Source: Listeria cornellensis FSL F6-0969
GTDB taxonomy: Bacteria; Bacillota; Bacilli; Lactobacillales; Listeriaceae
Direction of reading: 5' to 3'
DNA: 64,000 bases
NCBI RefSeq assembly: GCF_000525855.1
Contig: NZ_AODE01000013.1
Coordinates: forward strand, 1-64,000
Shown here: one piece after another, positions 45,715 to 55,444 of the stretch
Numbering within the stretch: position 1 is the first letter of the stretch
Layout of the letters: each line of letters starts with the position of its first letter
The notes under the pieces: model-generated
The model's database searches: none
What the model saw: only the letters and a program-made list of their open reading frames with translations
What the model was told of the DNA's origin: nothing
Position numbers and translations under genes: made by a program

Positions 45715-46815
45715 ATGAAAGGAACGGTCGTTATCGTAGGACTTGGTCTGATTGGTGGATCTATCGCACTGTGTATTCGCGCGAAACATCCACAGGCTCA
45801 TATTATTGGTGTCGATATTTCAGAACAAACGATTTTAGCTGGGGATTCGCTCGGAATTATCGATGAGGGAACGACGAATTTGGCGGATGTTATTGCGCGT
45901 GCGGATTTGCTTATTTTTTGTTGTCCAGTGCAACAAACGGAGCGGTTCTTAGTTGAGCTACCAAGACTTCCATTGAAGGAAAATTTGCTTATTACAGATA
46001 CGGGAAGTACGAAATTGCGCGTGATGCAACATGCGGCAGCGATTCAAGAGGCTGGTTATACATTTATTGGTGGACATCCGATGGCGGGATCGCATAAAAG
46101 TGGTGTGACGGCTGCTAAATCGTTGTTGTTTGAGAATGCTTATTATTTGTTGACACCAAGTGAAGATGAGGATCCAAAACATGTGGTTCTTTTACGAGAA
46201 TGGTTAGAGGGTACGAACGCGAAATTTTTGGAATTGTCAGCGACAGAGCATGATAATATCACGGGAATGCTAAGTCATTTACCGCATATCGTGGCGGCGG
46301 CGCTTGTGAATCAGACGAGTGCTTTTACGCAAGAACATCCCGCGGCTTTTCGTTTAGCGGCAGGCGGTTTTCGCGATATTACTCGGATTGCTTCTTCTGA
46401 CCCAACGATGTGGACGGATATTTCGCTTTCTAATAAAGACACGTTACGCGAATTGCTTGGAAATTGGCGCGATGGTATGAATGAAGCGATTGATATGCTT
46501 GAAAAAGAAGATAGTAACGCGATTTATCAATTTTTCGATACAGCGAAAGAGTTTCGGGATTCGTTGCCAGTTCATCAAGAAGGCGCGATTCCATCTTTTT
46601 ATGACTTGTTTGTCGATGTGCCTGACTATCCGGGTGTTATTTCGGAGGTCACTGGTTTTCTCGCGCAAGAAGAAATTAGCTTGATTAATATTAAAATTTT
46701 AGAAACTCGCGAAGACATCATGGGGATTTTGCAGATTACATTCCAAAACGAAAAAGACCGCGAACGTGCGAAGCGTTGTATTGAGAAATATAGTCATTAT
46801 CAATGTCACTTTTAG
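45715..46815 (+). CDS. tyrA: Prephenate dehydrogenase with ACT domain
   Basis: 366 residues. [17 protein letters not shown] is the NAD fold, ITDTGSTK and [15 protein letters not shown] the catalytic His region, and the C-terminal ACT domain ([20 protein letters not shown], residues about 295-366) suggests feedback by tyrosine. It oxidises prephenate to 4-hydroxyphenylpyruvate, the substrate for HisC. TTGGAGG lies ahead of the ATG. Confidence 0.96.
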   Translation: MKGTVVIVGLGLIGGSIALCIRAKHPQAHIIGVDISEQTILAGDSLGIIDEGTTNLADVIARADLLIFCCPVQQTERFLVELPRLPLKENLLITDTGSTKLRVMQHAAAIQEAGYTFIGGHPMAGSHKSGVTAAKSLLFENAYYLLTPSEDEDPKHVVLLREWLEGTNAKFLELSATEHDNITGMLSHLPHIVAAALVNQTSAFTQEHPAAFRLAAGGFRDITRIASSDPTMWTDISLSNKDTLRELLGNWRDGMNEAIDMLEKEDSNAIYQFFDTAKEFRDSLPVHQEGAIPSFYDLFVDVPDYPGVISEVTGFLAQEEISLINIKILETREDIMGILQITFQNEKDRERAKRCIEKYSHYQCHF

Positions 46816-46825
46816 GGGGAAAACG

Positions 46826-48100
46826 ATGCAGTTAATTAGGAATAAACAAGGATTAAATGGGACGATTCGAGTTCCAGGAGATAAGTCGATTTCTCACCGA
46901 AGCATTATGTTTGGTGCGTTGGCGGAAGGTACAACGACGGTGACTAACTTTTTAATGGGAGAAGATTGTCTGAGCACGATTGGTGTATTTCGCGCGCTAG
47001 GTGTGAGCATTGATGTATCGGAGGGGAAAATAGTAGTACAAGGTAAAGGTTGGGACGGCCTGCAAAAACCAGCGGAAACTCTGGATGTAGGCAATTCAGG
47101 AACGACGATTCGGTTGATGTTAGGAATTTTGGCTGGGCGTTCGTTTGATGCGACAATTGAGGGCGATGCTTCCATTGCGAAACGTCCAATGGGTCGCGTA
47201 ATGAACCCACTCCGTGAAATGGGTGCGACTTTTGAAGCGAAGGAAGCTAATTTTGCACCAGTAAAAGTGATTGGAACAAAGCTAAGCCCGATGGAATATA
47301 CGCTCCCTGTTGCTAGTGCACAAGTGAAGAGTGCTATCATCTTTGCTGCACTACAAGCAGAAGGCGAAACAACGATTATCGAAAAAGAAAAGACGCGCGA
47401 TCACACCGAGCAAATGATACGTCAATTTGGCGGTGAAGTCGAAGTGGATGACTTAACAATTCGTGTTTCCGGTGGTCAGAAATTCCGCGGACAAGAAGTG
47501 GTTGTTCCAGGCGATATCTCCTCTGCAGCATTTTTTATTGTGGCGGGATTAATCATTCCTAATAGTAAAATTCGTTTAGAAAATGTTGGTATTAACCCAA
47601 CGAGAACAGGGATTATCGATGTTGTCCAAGCGATGGGCGGGAGAATCACCGTTGAAAAAACAAGCGCAGTTGGGGACGAGCCCGCTGGAACGATTACCGT
47701 TGAAACGAGCGAATTAAAAGGCATCGAAATAGGTGGCGATATTATTCCGCGCCTCATTGATGAATTGCCAGTCATTGCGTTATTGGCATCCCAAGCGACG
47801 GGAAAAACGGTCATTAAAGACGCAGAAGAATTGAAAGTGAAAGAAACGAATCGAATTGACGCTGTCGTTACAGAACTGTCAAAAATGGGTGTGGCACTCG
47901 TTGGGACGGAGGACGGCATGATTATCGAGGGTCAACAAAATTTGCATGGTGCAACAGTAAAATCCTATGGTGATCATCGTATGGGAATGATGTTGCAAAT
48001 CGCAGCATTGCTCGCAGATTCTGGTGTAACTTTAGAAAATGCTGAAGCTGTCAAAGTTTCTTACCCCACTTTTTTTGAGGATGTAGCTTCTTTATATTAA
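46826..48100 (+). CDS. aroA: 3-Phosphoshikimate 1-carboxyvinyltransferase (EPSP synthase)
   Basis: 424 residues from ATG 46826 after AGGGGGA. Substrate loops: [84 protein letters not shown] and [10 protein letters not shown]. The PEP-binding loop reads GNSGTTIR, without the GNAGT form; this resembles class II-type enzymes of Gram-positives. It makes EPSP. (In Bacillus-style nomenclature this is aroE.). Confidence 0.97.
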   Translation: MQLIRNKQGLNGTIRVPGDKSISHRSIMFGALAEGTTTVTNFLMGEDCLSTIGVFRALGVSIDVSEGKIVVQGKGWDGLQKPAETLDVGNSGTTIRLMLGILAGRSFDATIEGDASIAKRPMGRVMNPLREMGATFEAKEANFAPVKVIGTKLSPMEYTLPVASAQVKSAIIFAALQAEGETTIIEKEKTRDHTEQMIRQFGGEVEVDDLTIRVSGGQKFRGQEVVVPGDISSAAFFIVAGLIIPNSKIRLENVGINPTRTGIIDVVQAMGGRITVEKTSAVGDEPAGTITVETSELKGIEIGGDIIPRLIDELPVIALLASQATGKTVIKDAEELKVKETNRIDAVVTELSKMGVALVGTEDGMIIEGQQNLHGATVKSYGDHRMGMMLQIAALLADSGVTLENAEAVKVSYPTFFEDVASLY

Positions 48101-48107
48101 GTTGAAA

Positions 48108-48138
48108 AAAACGTGTGCAAAAGTTGCACACGTTTTTA
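48108..48138 (+). terminator. Terminator of the aro operon
   Basis: AAAACGTGTGCAA and TTGCACACGTTTTT form a 13 bp stem with a very short loop and a T tail. Confidence 0.92.
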
Positions 48139-48164
48139 TAATGCGTGCAATAATTAAGTTTTTT

Positions 48165-48194
48165 TTGCACATATTATATTTTGTGTGCTATACT
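48165..48194 (+). promoter_or_regulatory. Promoter of fic with operator-like inverted repeats
   Basis: TTGCAC (48165-48170), 18 bp spacer, TATACT (48189-48194) preceded by TGC. GCACA (48167-48171) and TGTGC (48184-48188) form an inverted repeat across the spacer, and GTGCAA at 48145-48150 mirrors the -35 TTGCAC. These could be sites for the winged-helix tail of the Fic protein itself. Confidence 0.55.
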
Positions 48195-48220
48195 TAAAGA
48201 AAGAGAAGGGACGGAGTCAA

Positions 48221-49286
48221 ATGCTATTAGAATTGCCTAATCACGACATAAATATAGATACAGTAACGATTTATAAGCAATTGGCAAAGTCGAATCGTGC
48301 CTTGGCAGAATTAAAAGGATATTCCGCGACGATACCGAATCAGTACATCCTGATTAATGCCATGACGCTCAATGAAGCCAAGGATAGTTCGGCAATCGAA
48401 CAAATTATCACGACGCATGACGATTTATATCAAGCCATGTCTAAAGATAAAGTGCGCGATGCTGCAACAAAAGAAGTACTCAACTATCGACACGCGCTTT
48501 GGGAGGGCTATCAATATATCTTAAAACGTGACATCATCACAACTGCTCTCATCGAACATATCCAACGCATCATAGAAAATAGCAAAACAGGGATTCGTAA
48601 AGTTCCTGGTACGGCTATCAAAAACGTGACGACAGATGAGATCATCTATACGCCGCCACAATCAGAATTGGAAATTAGAGATTTGCTTGCGGATTTGGAG
48701 CAGTATATTAATCTGGATGATGGAACGGATCCGCTAATCAAGTTGGCGCTTATCCATTACCAGTTCGAGGCGATTCACCCATTTTACGATGGGAACGGGC
48801 GTAGTGGACGAATTTTGAATATATTATACCTTGTATTGATGGGATTACTCGAGAGCCCAGTGCTTTATTTGAGCAAGTATATTTTGCGTACGAAGAAAGA
48901 ATATTACGTATTACTACGGAAAATACAGCAGGATAGCGCTTATTTTGAGGAGTGGGTGGTGTATATTTTAAAAAGGGGTAGAGGAAACGGCAAAGGAAAC
49001 GCTAAAAATTATTCGTTCGATTACAGAGGCGATGGTCGAGTATGGGCAAGCGTTAAAGGAAAAGTTGCCGAAACTATATTCGAAGGAGCTAGTTGAGACG
49101 CTGTTTTATGAATTTTATACAAAAATTATGTATGTGGAGCAGCATTTGAATGTTTCTCGGAGGACTGCGGTGACTTATTTGCAAAAGTTGGAGGAGCACG
49201 GTTTTCTTATTTCGGAGATGATTGGGCGAGAACGGGTATATAAGAATAAAGTGTTATTTGACTTGATTGAGCAAGCGAACAAGTAA
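48221..49286 (+). CDS. Fic-domain protein with C-terminal winged helix, frameshifted
   Basis: ATG 48221 after GAGAAGGG. Five A at 48970-48974 should be four, joining YILKGVEETAKETLKIIRS to the rest and giving 354 residues. Fic_N region near residues 20-75; Fic motif HPFYDGNGRSGR (184-195) is complete with catalytic His, so AMP transfer is likely. A class II inhibitory helix lies upstream: SSAIEQ (56-61) has the inhibitory Glu but Gln where Gly or Asn is usual. The C-terminal HLNVSRRTAVTYLQKLEEHG is a winged helix, so it may bind DNA. Inserted between aroA and the TPR gene; probable accessory gene. Confidence 0.88.
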
Positions 49287-49310
49287 GTTGGAGAATTAGA
49301 GAAAGACTGT

Positions 49311-49339
49311 TTGACTTGTTTTGACCTTTCCGTTATAAT
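49311..49339 (+). promoter_or_regulatory. Promoter of the TPR gene
   Basis: TTGACT at 49311-49316 and TATAAT at 49334-49339, spacer 17 bp. Near-consensus. Confidence 0.85.
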
Positions 49340-49377
49340 AAGCCTACGAAACTAGGATAGATGTGAGGAGATTAATC

Positions 49378-50628
49378 ATGAAATTTGCAGAGCAGATGTT
49401 AGCGGCTTTAGAGCAGGAAAACTTGCCTGAGGCGCAGAAATATTTTAAGCAAGCCTTACAGGATGGAACGGATGAAGAACAGTATTGGTTAGCAGAGCAA
49501 TTGATGCAACTAGGTTTCTTGGAGGAAGCGGAAGATTTGTACGAACTTTTGCTTGCGAAGTACAAGGATGAAGGGGAGCTATTGGTTCGGGCAGCAGAGG
49601 TCGCGATTGAGAAGGATGATATCGAGACTGCGATGGAATATTTAGAACAAGTCAATACGCAAGACGAGGCTTATCCAGAGAGCTTGTTAGTGCTTGCGGA
49701 TTTGTATCAGATGCAAGGGCTTTTTGAAGTAACGGAGGCGAAGTTACAGCAGGCCAAGAGTTTGTTACCAAACGAAGCTGTGATTGATTTTGCATTGGGT
49801 GAATTTTATTTGTCAACGGCACGGTTTGCGTCGGCGGTACAGAGCTATCAGGCGGTACTTGATGCTGGTATGACGGAGGTTGCAGGTAGCCAGATTTTTG
49901 AACGAATTGCGGAGAGTTTGGCGAGTAGTGGTTCCTTTGAAGAAGCGATTAGCTATTATGAGAAGGCGATTGCGGAACAAGAGGATGTCAATACGCTGTT
50001 CGGGCTTGGGTTGACGAGTTTTCAGGCGAAGGACTATACGAAGGCGATTTCGGCCTTGGAACGCTTGAAAGAACATGATCCGGGATTCACGACGCTTTAC
50101 ACGTATCTTGCCAAGAGTTATGAGGAAAATGGTGAGCAAGAGAAAGCACTGGAAGCATTGGTCGATGGTTTGAAGCAGGATGAATTCAATAAAGAAATGT
50201 TTTTAGAAGCTGGAAAATTGGCTTGGAAAAACGATCAGGCTGTGGAGGCAGAACATTATTTCCGTCAAGCGATTGCGCTGGATCCAGAATTTATCGATGC
50301 GATTTTAGAAGTGAACAAAATTTTGCTTAAAAAGGATGATCACGAGGGTATTGTGGAGCTGGTGGAGTCGTTAGAACGTGAAATTGTCACGGAACCGCAA
50401 ATTTTCTGGGACGTAAGTGTTGCATATCAGGAGTTAGATATCTATAATAAAGCAAAAGAAAACTATGAATTAGCGCATCCGCATTTTAGCGAAAACGCGA
50501 CGTTCTTGAAGGAATATGGCTTGTTCTTACGCGAAGACGGCGATATTGCGAAGTCTGAGGAAGTATTGGCCACGTATTTGACGCTCGAGCCAGGTGATGA
50601 AGAGGTTTTAAGTTTATTAGGTTATTAA
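49378..50628 (+). CDS. ypiA: Tetratricopeptide repeat protein (YpiA-like)
   Basis: 416 residues from ATG 49378 after GAGGAG. At least nine helical hairpins of TPR type, for example EQYWLAEQLMQLGFLEEAEDLYELLL, YPESLLVLADLYQMQGLFEVTEAKL, FEEAISYYEKAIAEQEDVNTLFG (in pieces). No enzyme domain and no signal peptide, so a cytoplasmic scaffold. As in B. subtilis it follows aroA (aroE) and precedes ypiB. Confidence 0.9.
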   Translation: MKFAEQMLAALEQENLPEAQKYFKQALQDGTDEEQYWLAEQLMQLGFLEEAEDLYELLLAKYKDEGELLVRAAEVAIEKDDIETAMEYLEQVNTQDEAYPESLLVLADLYQMQGLFEVTEAKLQQAKSLLPNEAVIDFALGEFYLSTARFASAVQSYQAVLDAGMTEVAGSQIFERIAESLASSGSFEEAISYYEKAIAEQEDVNTLFGLGLTSFQAKDYTKAISALERLKEHDPGFTTLYTYLAKSYEENGEQEKALEALVDGLKQDEFNKEMFLEAGKLAWKNDQAVEAEHYFRQAIALDPEFIDAILEVNKILLKKDDHEGIVELVESLEREIVTEPQIFWDVSVAYQELDIYNKAKENYELAHPHFSENATFLKEYGLFLREDGDIAKSEEVLATYLTLEPGDEEVLSLLGY

Positions 50629-50658
50629 TCCCCATTTTGATGGGAAGGAGTGAGTGAA

Positions 50659-51192
50659 ATGAAAGCATCAATTAGCATTGAAGACAAGAAGGAATTTGTT
50701 AGATGGTTGTTAAATAAGCATCAAATGAAGATTAGAGAATCAATGTGGATTCTAAATTATATTGCAGGTCATGACCAAATCATGGAATATGTTCACTTCG
50801 TTGATAATGCAGAAGGGTGCCCTCGTGGTCTTGTACTCACTTCTCTCGGGGTGGAGGACGAGCCATTTCGATTCTTTAAAGGAAATATTGTGACGACAGA
50901 TCCAGAGAAGGCGTTTCACGATATTCGTTTGAATTGGGATGAAGCTATCTATATTCAGTTGCATTTCCCGGAAAGCTTAACATCTCCTCGTTACGCTTTT
51001 GTTCGTGAGGATAACCCGTTTGAAGAGGTGCAGATTTCGGATAAGGAAAAGCAAATCGCGTCCCAGTTTTTGGATACGGTTGTGGAACATTTTTCGAAAG
51101 AGAAATTACTGCTGGAAATCGATGAGGCGTTGGACGCGCATGATGAAGAACGATTCCAACGTTTGATGGAGCAGTTTAAGCAATATAGCTAG
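50659..51192 (+). CDS. ypiB: YpiB/UPF0302 family protein
   Basis: 177 residues from ATG 50659 after [27 protein letters not shown] and [24 protein letters not shown] are the YpiB signature; the C-terminal half ends with an [20 protein letters not shown] helix. Function unknown. It is coupled in position to the TPR gene in Bacillales, suggesting a joint role. Confidence 0.9.
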   Translation: MKASISIEDKKEFVRWLLNKHQMKIRESMWILNYIAGHDQIMEYVHFVDNAEGCPRGLVLTSLGVEDEPFRFFKGNIVTTDPEKAFHDIRLNWDEAIYIQLHFPESLTSPRYAFVREDNPFEEVQISDKEKQIASQFLDTVVEHFSKEKLLLEIDEALDAHDEERFQRLMEQFKQYS

Positions 51193-51198
51193 TATGAG

Positions 51199-51236
51199 AA
51201 GCATCTGTCCTTCGTGGATAGGTGCTTTTATTTTTC
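51199..51236 (+). terminator. Terminator after ypiB
   Basis: AAGCATCTGTCC and GGATAGGTGCTT pair over 12 bp around a tight TTCGT loop and are followed by TTATTTTT. Confidence 0.9.
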
Positions 51237-51291
51237 GTTTGAGGGTGAGTCTGGTATTATGGGAAAAGAGAGTTTTTAATGGAGGTGCAGG

Positions 51292-51885
51292 ATGTATCGT
51301 TACTTAGCGAACAGGTCGTTTTTGCGGTTGCTGTTCATCGTCAATTTGTTAGGTGCTGTTTATGGCTATATTTGGTATGTTCCTCAACTAAAAATTACAG
51401 AACCACGATTTTGGATTTTTGTACCGGATAGTCCGACGGCGATTTTATTTTTTGTATTTGTATTGCTGGCTTGGCTGGCGAAGAAACATTGGCCGCTAAT
51501 GGAGGCGTTGGCTTTTGTTTGCTTGGTGAAATACGGATTATGGGCAGTTGGGATGAATATTGCTTACATGATAAATCTGGGCTACTTGGATACGATGAGT
51601 TTGATGTTGCTTACATCGCATGGTTTAATGGCGGTGCAGGGGCTTGTTTATGCGCCATTTTACAGGATTAAATTTGAGCATTTTGCGATTGCGGCGATTT
51701 GGGTGTTACATAATGATGTCATTGACTACTTATTTGGCCAGATGCCGATTTATGGAGGGCTTGATCCGTATATTACGACCATTGGTTACTGCACATTCTG
51801 GCTAACAATTTTCGTTTTATGGACGGTTTATGAAAAAACACTGAAAAAGAATGCGTTTAAATTAGAATTTCCTCATGAAGCTTAA
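51292..51885 (+). CDS. DUF1405 membrane protein (YpjA-like)
   Basis: 197 residues with five to six hydrophobic helices, beginning MYRYLANRSFLRLLFIVNLL. YGYIWYVPQL, FVPDSPTAILFFVFVLLAWL and IWVLHNDVIDYLFGQMPIYG are conserved in the DUF1405 family found next to ypiB-like genes. GGAGGTG precedes the ATG. No enzymatic motif known. Confidence 0.8.
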   Translation: MYRYLANRSFLRLLFIVNLLGAVYGYIWYVPQLKITEPRFWIFVPDSPTAILFFVFVLLAWLAKKHWPLMEALAFVCLVKYGLWAVGMNIAYMINLGYLDTMSLMLLTSHGLMAVQGLVYAPFYRIKFEHFAIAAIWVLHNDVIDYLFGQMPIYGGLDPYITTIGYCTFWLTIFVLWTVYEKTLKKNAFKLEFPHEA

Positions 51886-51891
51886 AAGTTA

Positions 51892-51920
51892 TTGAGGTTT
51901 GGCGCTTTCTCATATATAAT
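51892..51920 (+). promoter_or_regulatory. Promoter of the zinc protease gene
   Basis: TTGAGG at 51892-51897 and TATAAT at 51915-51920, spacer 17 bp. Confidence 0.75.
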
Positions 51921-51956
51921 TAAGGTAATACGTAGTAGTTAGGATGGGGATTTATT

Positions 51957-52640
51957 ATGAGTATTCAAATGTATATCGTTTATTTTTTGATTGTAGCATT
52001 AATACCTTTATGGGCGCAATATCGTGTCAAAAGCACGTATTCACATTATTCGAAAGTGGCAATACGCACAGGATTGACAGGAGCGCAAGTAGCGCGTCAA
52101 ATCTTGGATGCGAACGGCTTGTCGAACGTGCCAGTGCATGAAACTGGTGGTGTATTAAGCGATCATTATGATCCACGGAAAAAAGCTGTTTTTCTATCCT
52201 CGGCGAACTTTAGTGGCCGATCGATTGCGGGAACGGCGGTAGCGGCACATGAGGTGGGGCACGCGATTCAAGATGCAGAGAACTATTCGTTTATGCGTTT
52301 TCGTTCGGCACTTGTCCCGATTACGATGTTTAGCTCGAATGCCTCTTGGGTGTTCTTAATCATTGGGATGTTGGCGACAATACCGGGCTTGATGTTAATA
52401 GGTATTGTTTTAATGGCAATCGGTGTCTTATTCCAGTTGATTACATTGCCAGTCGAGTTTGATGCTTCGAAACGCGCACTCGTACAAATTAACCAACTTG
52501 GTCTTGTTGCGTCAGACGAATTACCACAAGCTCGTAAAGTGCTAAGTGCAGCCGCAATGACTTACGTTGCAGCGATGGCAGTAGCCGTGTTGGAACTTTT
52601 GAGATTGATCTTAATTTTTACAGGTATGAACCGAAACTAG
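51957..52640 (+). CDS. Membrane zinc metallopeptidase (YugP family)
   Basis: 227 residues. N-terminal membrane helix, then VRIRTGLTGAQVARQIL-like sequence (VAIRTGLTGAQVARQILDAN) and the zinc motif AAHEVGHAIQDAENYSF, an HExxH at about residue 100. Two further membrane segments (SWVFLIIGMLATIPGLMLIG, IVLMAIGVLFQLITL) and FDASKRALVQINQLGLV follow, all as in PF04298. It is likely a membrane-embedded peptidase of unknown substrate. Confidence 0.87.
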   Translation: MSIQMYIVYFLIVALIPLWAQYRVKSTYSHYSKVAIRTGLTGAQVARQILDANGLSNVPVHETGGVLSDHYDPRKKAVFLSSANFSGRSIAGTAVAAHEVGHAIQDAENYSFMRFRSALVPITMFSSNASWVFLIIGMLATIPGLMLIGIVLMAIGVLFQLITLPVEFDASKRALVQINQLGLVASDELPQARKVLSAAAMTYVAAMAVAVLELLRLILIFTGMNRN

Positions 52641-52694
52641 AATTAAAAAGACGCTCTGTAATGGGCGTTTTTTGATGGGGAGAAGGATGATTGG

Positions 52695-53952
52695 ATGGAT
52701 TTTGATGTGATTGTTATTGGTGGTGGTCCGTCGGGGTTGATGGCGGCAATTGCAGCGGCGGAGAAGAATAAGCGGGTTTTGCTTGTTGAAAAAGGGCCAA
52801 AACTAGGTAGAAAACTGATTTTGTCGGGCGGTGGGCGTTGCAATGTAACGAATCGCAAGCCAGCGGAAGAAATTATCAAGAATATACCGGGGAATGGGCG
52901 CTTTATGTATAGTCCATTTTCGGAGTTTAATAATGAGGATATCATCGCTTTTTTTTGAAAAATTAGGGGTGGCTTTGAAGGAAGAAGATCATGGCCGGAT
53001 GTTTCCTGTGACGGACAGCGCGCGTTCGGTGGCTGATGCGATGATTTCGCGACTTGATAAGCTGAATGTGAAAATTTATATGAAAACGCCAGTGAAGCGC
53101 GTGAACTATCAGGACGGGCAAGTTGTGGGCATTACGCTTACGGATGGTCAAGAAATTAGTGCGTCAGCTGTGATTGTGGCTGTTGGTGGAAAATCGGTAC
53201 CACGGACTGGCTCGACGGGAGACGGTTATGCGTGGGCGAAAGAGGCTGGGCATACGATTACGGAATTATATCCAACTGAGGTTCCGATTACATCGCGCGA
53301 GACTTTCATTAAAAGCAAGGTTTTGCAAGGTATCTCTCTACGTGACGTGGCACTTTCCGTTCTAAATCCAAAAGGAAAGCCAATTATTACGCATCAAATG
53401 GACATGATTTTCACGCATTTCGGTGTGTCGGGCCCAGCGGCGTTACGGTGTAGCCAATTCGTAATTCAAGGACTGAAGAAATTCGCGGTTCCCGAACTGA
53501 CAATGATGATTGACTTTTTCCCAGATACAGCAAAAGGGGAATTGGAGCAAGAAGTGATGGGGCTCGTGAAAGATAATCCTAAAAAAGCTGTTAAAAATGC
53601 GTTGAAATCGGTGATGCAAGAACGGATGTTACTATTTTTATTGGAGCGTGCGGAAATTGATATCGATGCAGATTGTATTTCGGTTCCGCAGAAAAAATGG
53701 CAAGCATTCATCGAAACATTGAAGAAATTCACATTCCAAGTGAATGGGACGCTTGATTTCGAGAAGGCTTTCGTGACGGGTGGCGGTGTTTCTGTGAAGG
53801 AAATTATGCCGAAAGAGATGCAGTCGAAGTTGATGCCTGGTTTGTTTTTCTGTGGTGAAATATTAGATATTAACGGGTACACGGGTGGTTATAACATTAC
53901 GTGTGCACTAGTGACAGGGCGTTTGGCTGGAGTAAATGCGGCACTTCGCTGA
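52695..53952 (+). CDS. FAD-dependent oxidoreductase, HI0933/BaiN family, frameshifted
   Basis: 418 residues once a run of eight T at 52949-52956 is cut to seven ([20 protein letters not shown]). [20 protein letters not shown] is the FAD fold, [16 protein letters not shown] the family signature, [21 protein letters not shown] and [29 protein letters not shown] (in pieces) the rest. Members are flavoproteins with largely unknown substrates. GGGGAGAAGG lies upstream of ATG 52695. Confidence 0.9.
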
Positions 53953-53966
53953 GACAAATCTAAAAA

Positions 53967-54014
53967 GTGGAGGCAGTTTCCCTAGAAAATCGGGATTGCC
54001 TCCATTTTTATTTT
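53967..54014. terminator. Bidirectional terminator after the flavoprotein gene
   Basis: TGGAGGCAGTTTCCC pairs with GGGATTGCCTCCA and is followed by TTTTTATTTTTT. It separates two convergent transcripts. Confidence 0.88.
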
Positions 54015-54448
54015 TTAATGGTTGTTTCGTATTGTTTAATCCAATCATCCACGCTGACTTTACTTGCTAACTCGCCAATGAGTTCGTACGGGATTTTTTT
54101 CGGATTTGTGAATCGGATGCAACCTTTGCCCATGTTGAGCTTGGTTGTCATATGTTTGGGATACTCGGCTTGGAACCATTCAAAAAGGGCTTCATCGCCG
54201 AAAATTCCCATGTGGTAGACCGCGATATGTTGTTTTTGTGCTGCGATGGCGAAAAAGGGGAGTGAAAGATTCGAATCACAGTGGTAACCATCGGGGTAAC
54301 GGGATTTTGGAACGACGTAGGAAGGCATGCCGTACTGGATTTCTTTTTCGAAACCAGCTGGAATGTTGGCATCCACCACATGCATGAGTTTAGCGAAGGC
54401 CTCTTTTTTATCGGGTGCTAGGTCATCTAAATATTCTTCTATTGTCAT
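54008..54448 (-). CDS. DUF1801 family protein
   Basis: 146 residues. MTIEEYLDDLAPDKKEAFAKLMHVV, then EKEIQYGMPSYVVPKSRYPDG, FFAIAAQKQHIAVYHMGIFG and LNMGKGCIRFTNPKKIPYELI are all family features (YdhG-like, Trigger-like iron-binding fold in some members). Function is not established. Its start overlaps the stop of the serine hydrolase gene by 4 bp, so it is coupled to it. Confidence 0.8.
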   Translation of the reverse strand: MTIEEYLDDLAPDKKEAFAKLMHVVDANIPAGFEKEIQYGMPSYVVPKSRYPDGYHCDSNLSLPFFAIAAQKQHIAVYHMGIFGDEALFEWFQAEYPKHMTTKLNMGKGCIRFTNPKKIPYELIGELASKVSVDDWIKQYETTIKK

Positions 54449-55438
54449 GTTTTTCCTCCTAAATCTTGCATGAATTGTTCTACGATTTCGTCACGACGTT
54501 CTAGAAAAATGGCATTATCTCGGCTTGGATGTACGCGGTTTGTGAGGACGATTAGCGCCGTTTTGTGTTGCAAATCGATGACGATGAAAGTGCCTGTGAA
54601 ACCGGTATGATAGATGGCAAAATGGTCCGTAGAGGGGACTAAATCCCAGCCGAGACCGCGTGATCGATTTAAATCTGGTGTGTAGTTTTTGGCGATATTG
54701 GTGATGCTTTCTTTGCTAAGAATTGGTTCGCCATTATGGAGTAGTGCTTTTGTAAAATGAATCAGGTCTGAGAGGTTGCTGAATAATCCGGCGTGACCTG
54801 CAACGCCGTCCATTTGCCAAGCTTTGAAATCGTGGACAGTACCTGTAATTAGGCCACGTTCTGGATGAACTTCGGTTGGGACGCAGGATTCCGGTGAATC
54901 AGGACGGTAGCTCGTTTGTCGCAAGGCGAGTGGCGTCAGGATGTTTCGTTTGACTTGTGTTTCTAAATCACCGCCAAGTTGCTCGACGATATAGCCGAGA
55001 AGCAAAAAATTAGCATCTGCATAGGTGACATCCGTTCCCGCCGGATTCGCTTGTGGCGTCTCGATACAGTAACGATAGACGTCCTCTTTTGATGCGATGG
55101 TATACGCAGGAATAGTCTTTGCCAAACCCGAACTATGCGTTAAAAGTTGCAAAATCGTGACTTCAGGGTAGCGGAAATCTGGTAGGAAATCGCGAACTTT
55201 ATCAGATAGGCGCAAGTTTCCAGCTTCGATATGTTGCAAAACCAAGGTTGTCGTCGCGATGACTTTCGTTAAGGAAGCGATATCGTAGACGGCGTCCGGT
55301 TCTAGCATTACTTTTTCAGGGGTTAGTTGTTTCATACCGATCACGTGCTGTTTCGTACGTTGGGGTGTGATGATGGCATAGGAAATTCCCGGCACAATGC
55401 CTTCAGTGACTAGTTTTTTTTAATCGCGTATCCAACAT
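54445..55438 (-). CDS. Serine hydrolase of the beta-lactamase fold, frameshifted
   Basis: True start is ATG 55438 after AAGGAG: MLDTRLKKLVTEGIVPGISY. A run of eight T (minus-strand A) at 55414-55421 should be seven. The corrected protein has 330 residues. IASLTKVIATT holds the SxxK nucleophile and Lys, YADANFLLLGYIVEQ the YxN motif, and IYHTGFTGTFIVID the HTG replacing KTG. There is no signal peptide, so it is likely a cytoplasmic esterase or peptidase rather than a beta-lactamase. Confidence 0.87.
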
Positions 55439-55444
55439 GGACGT

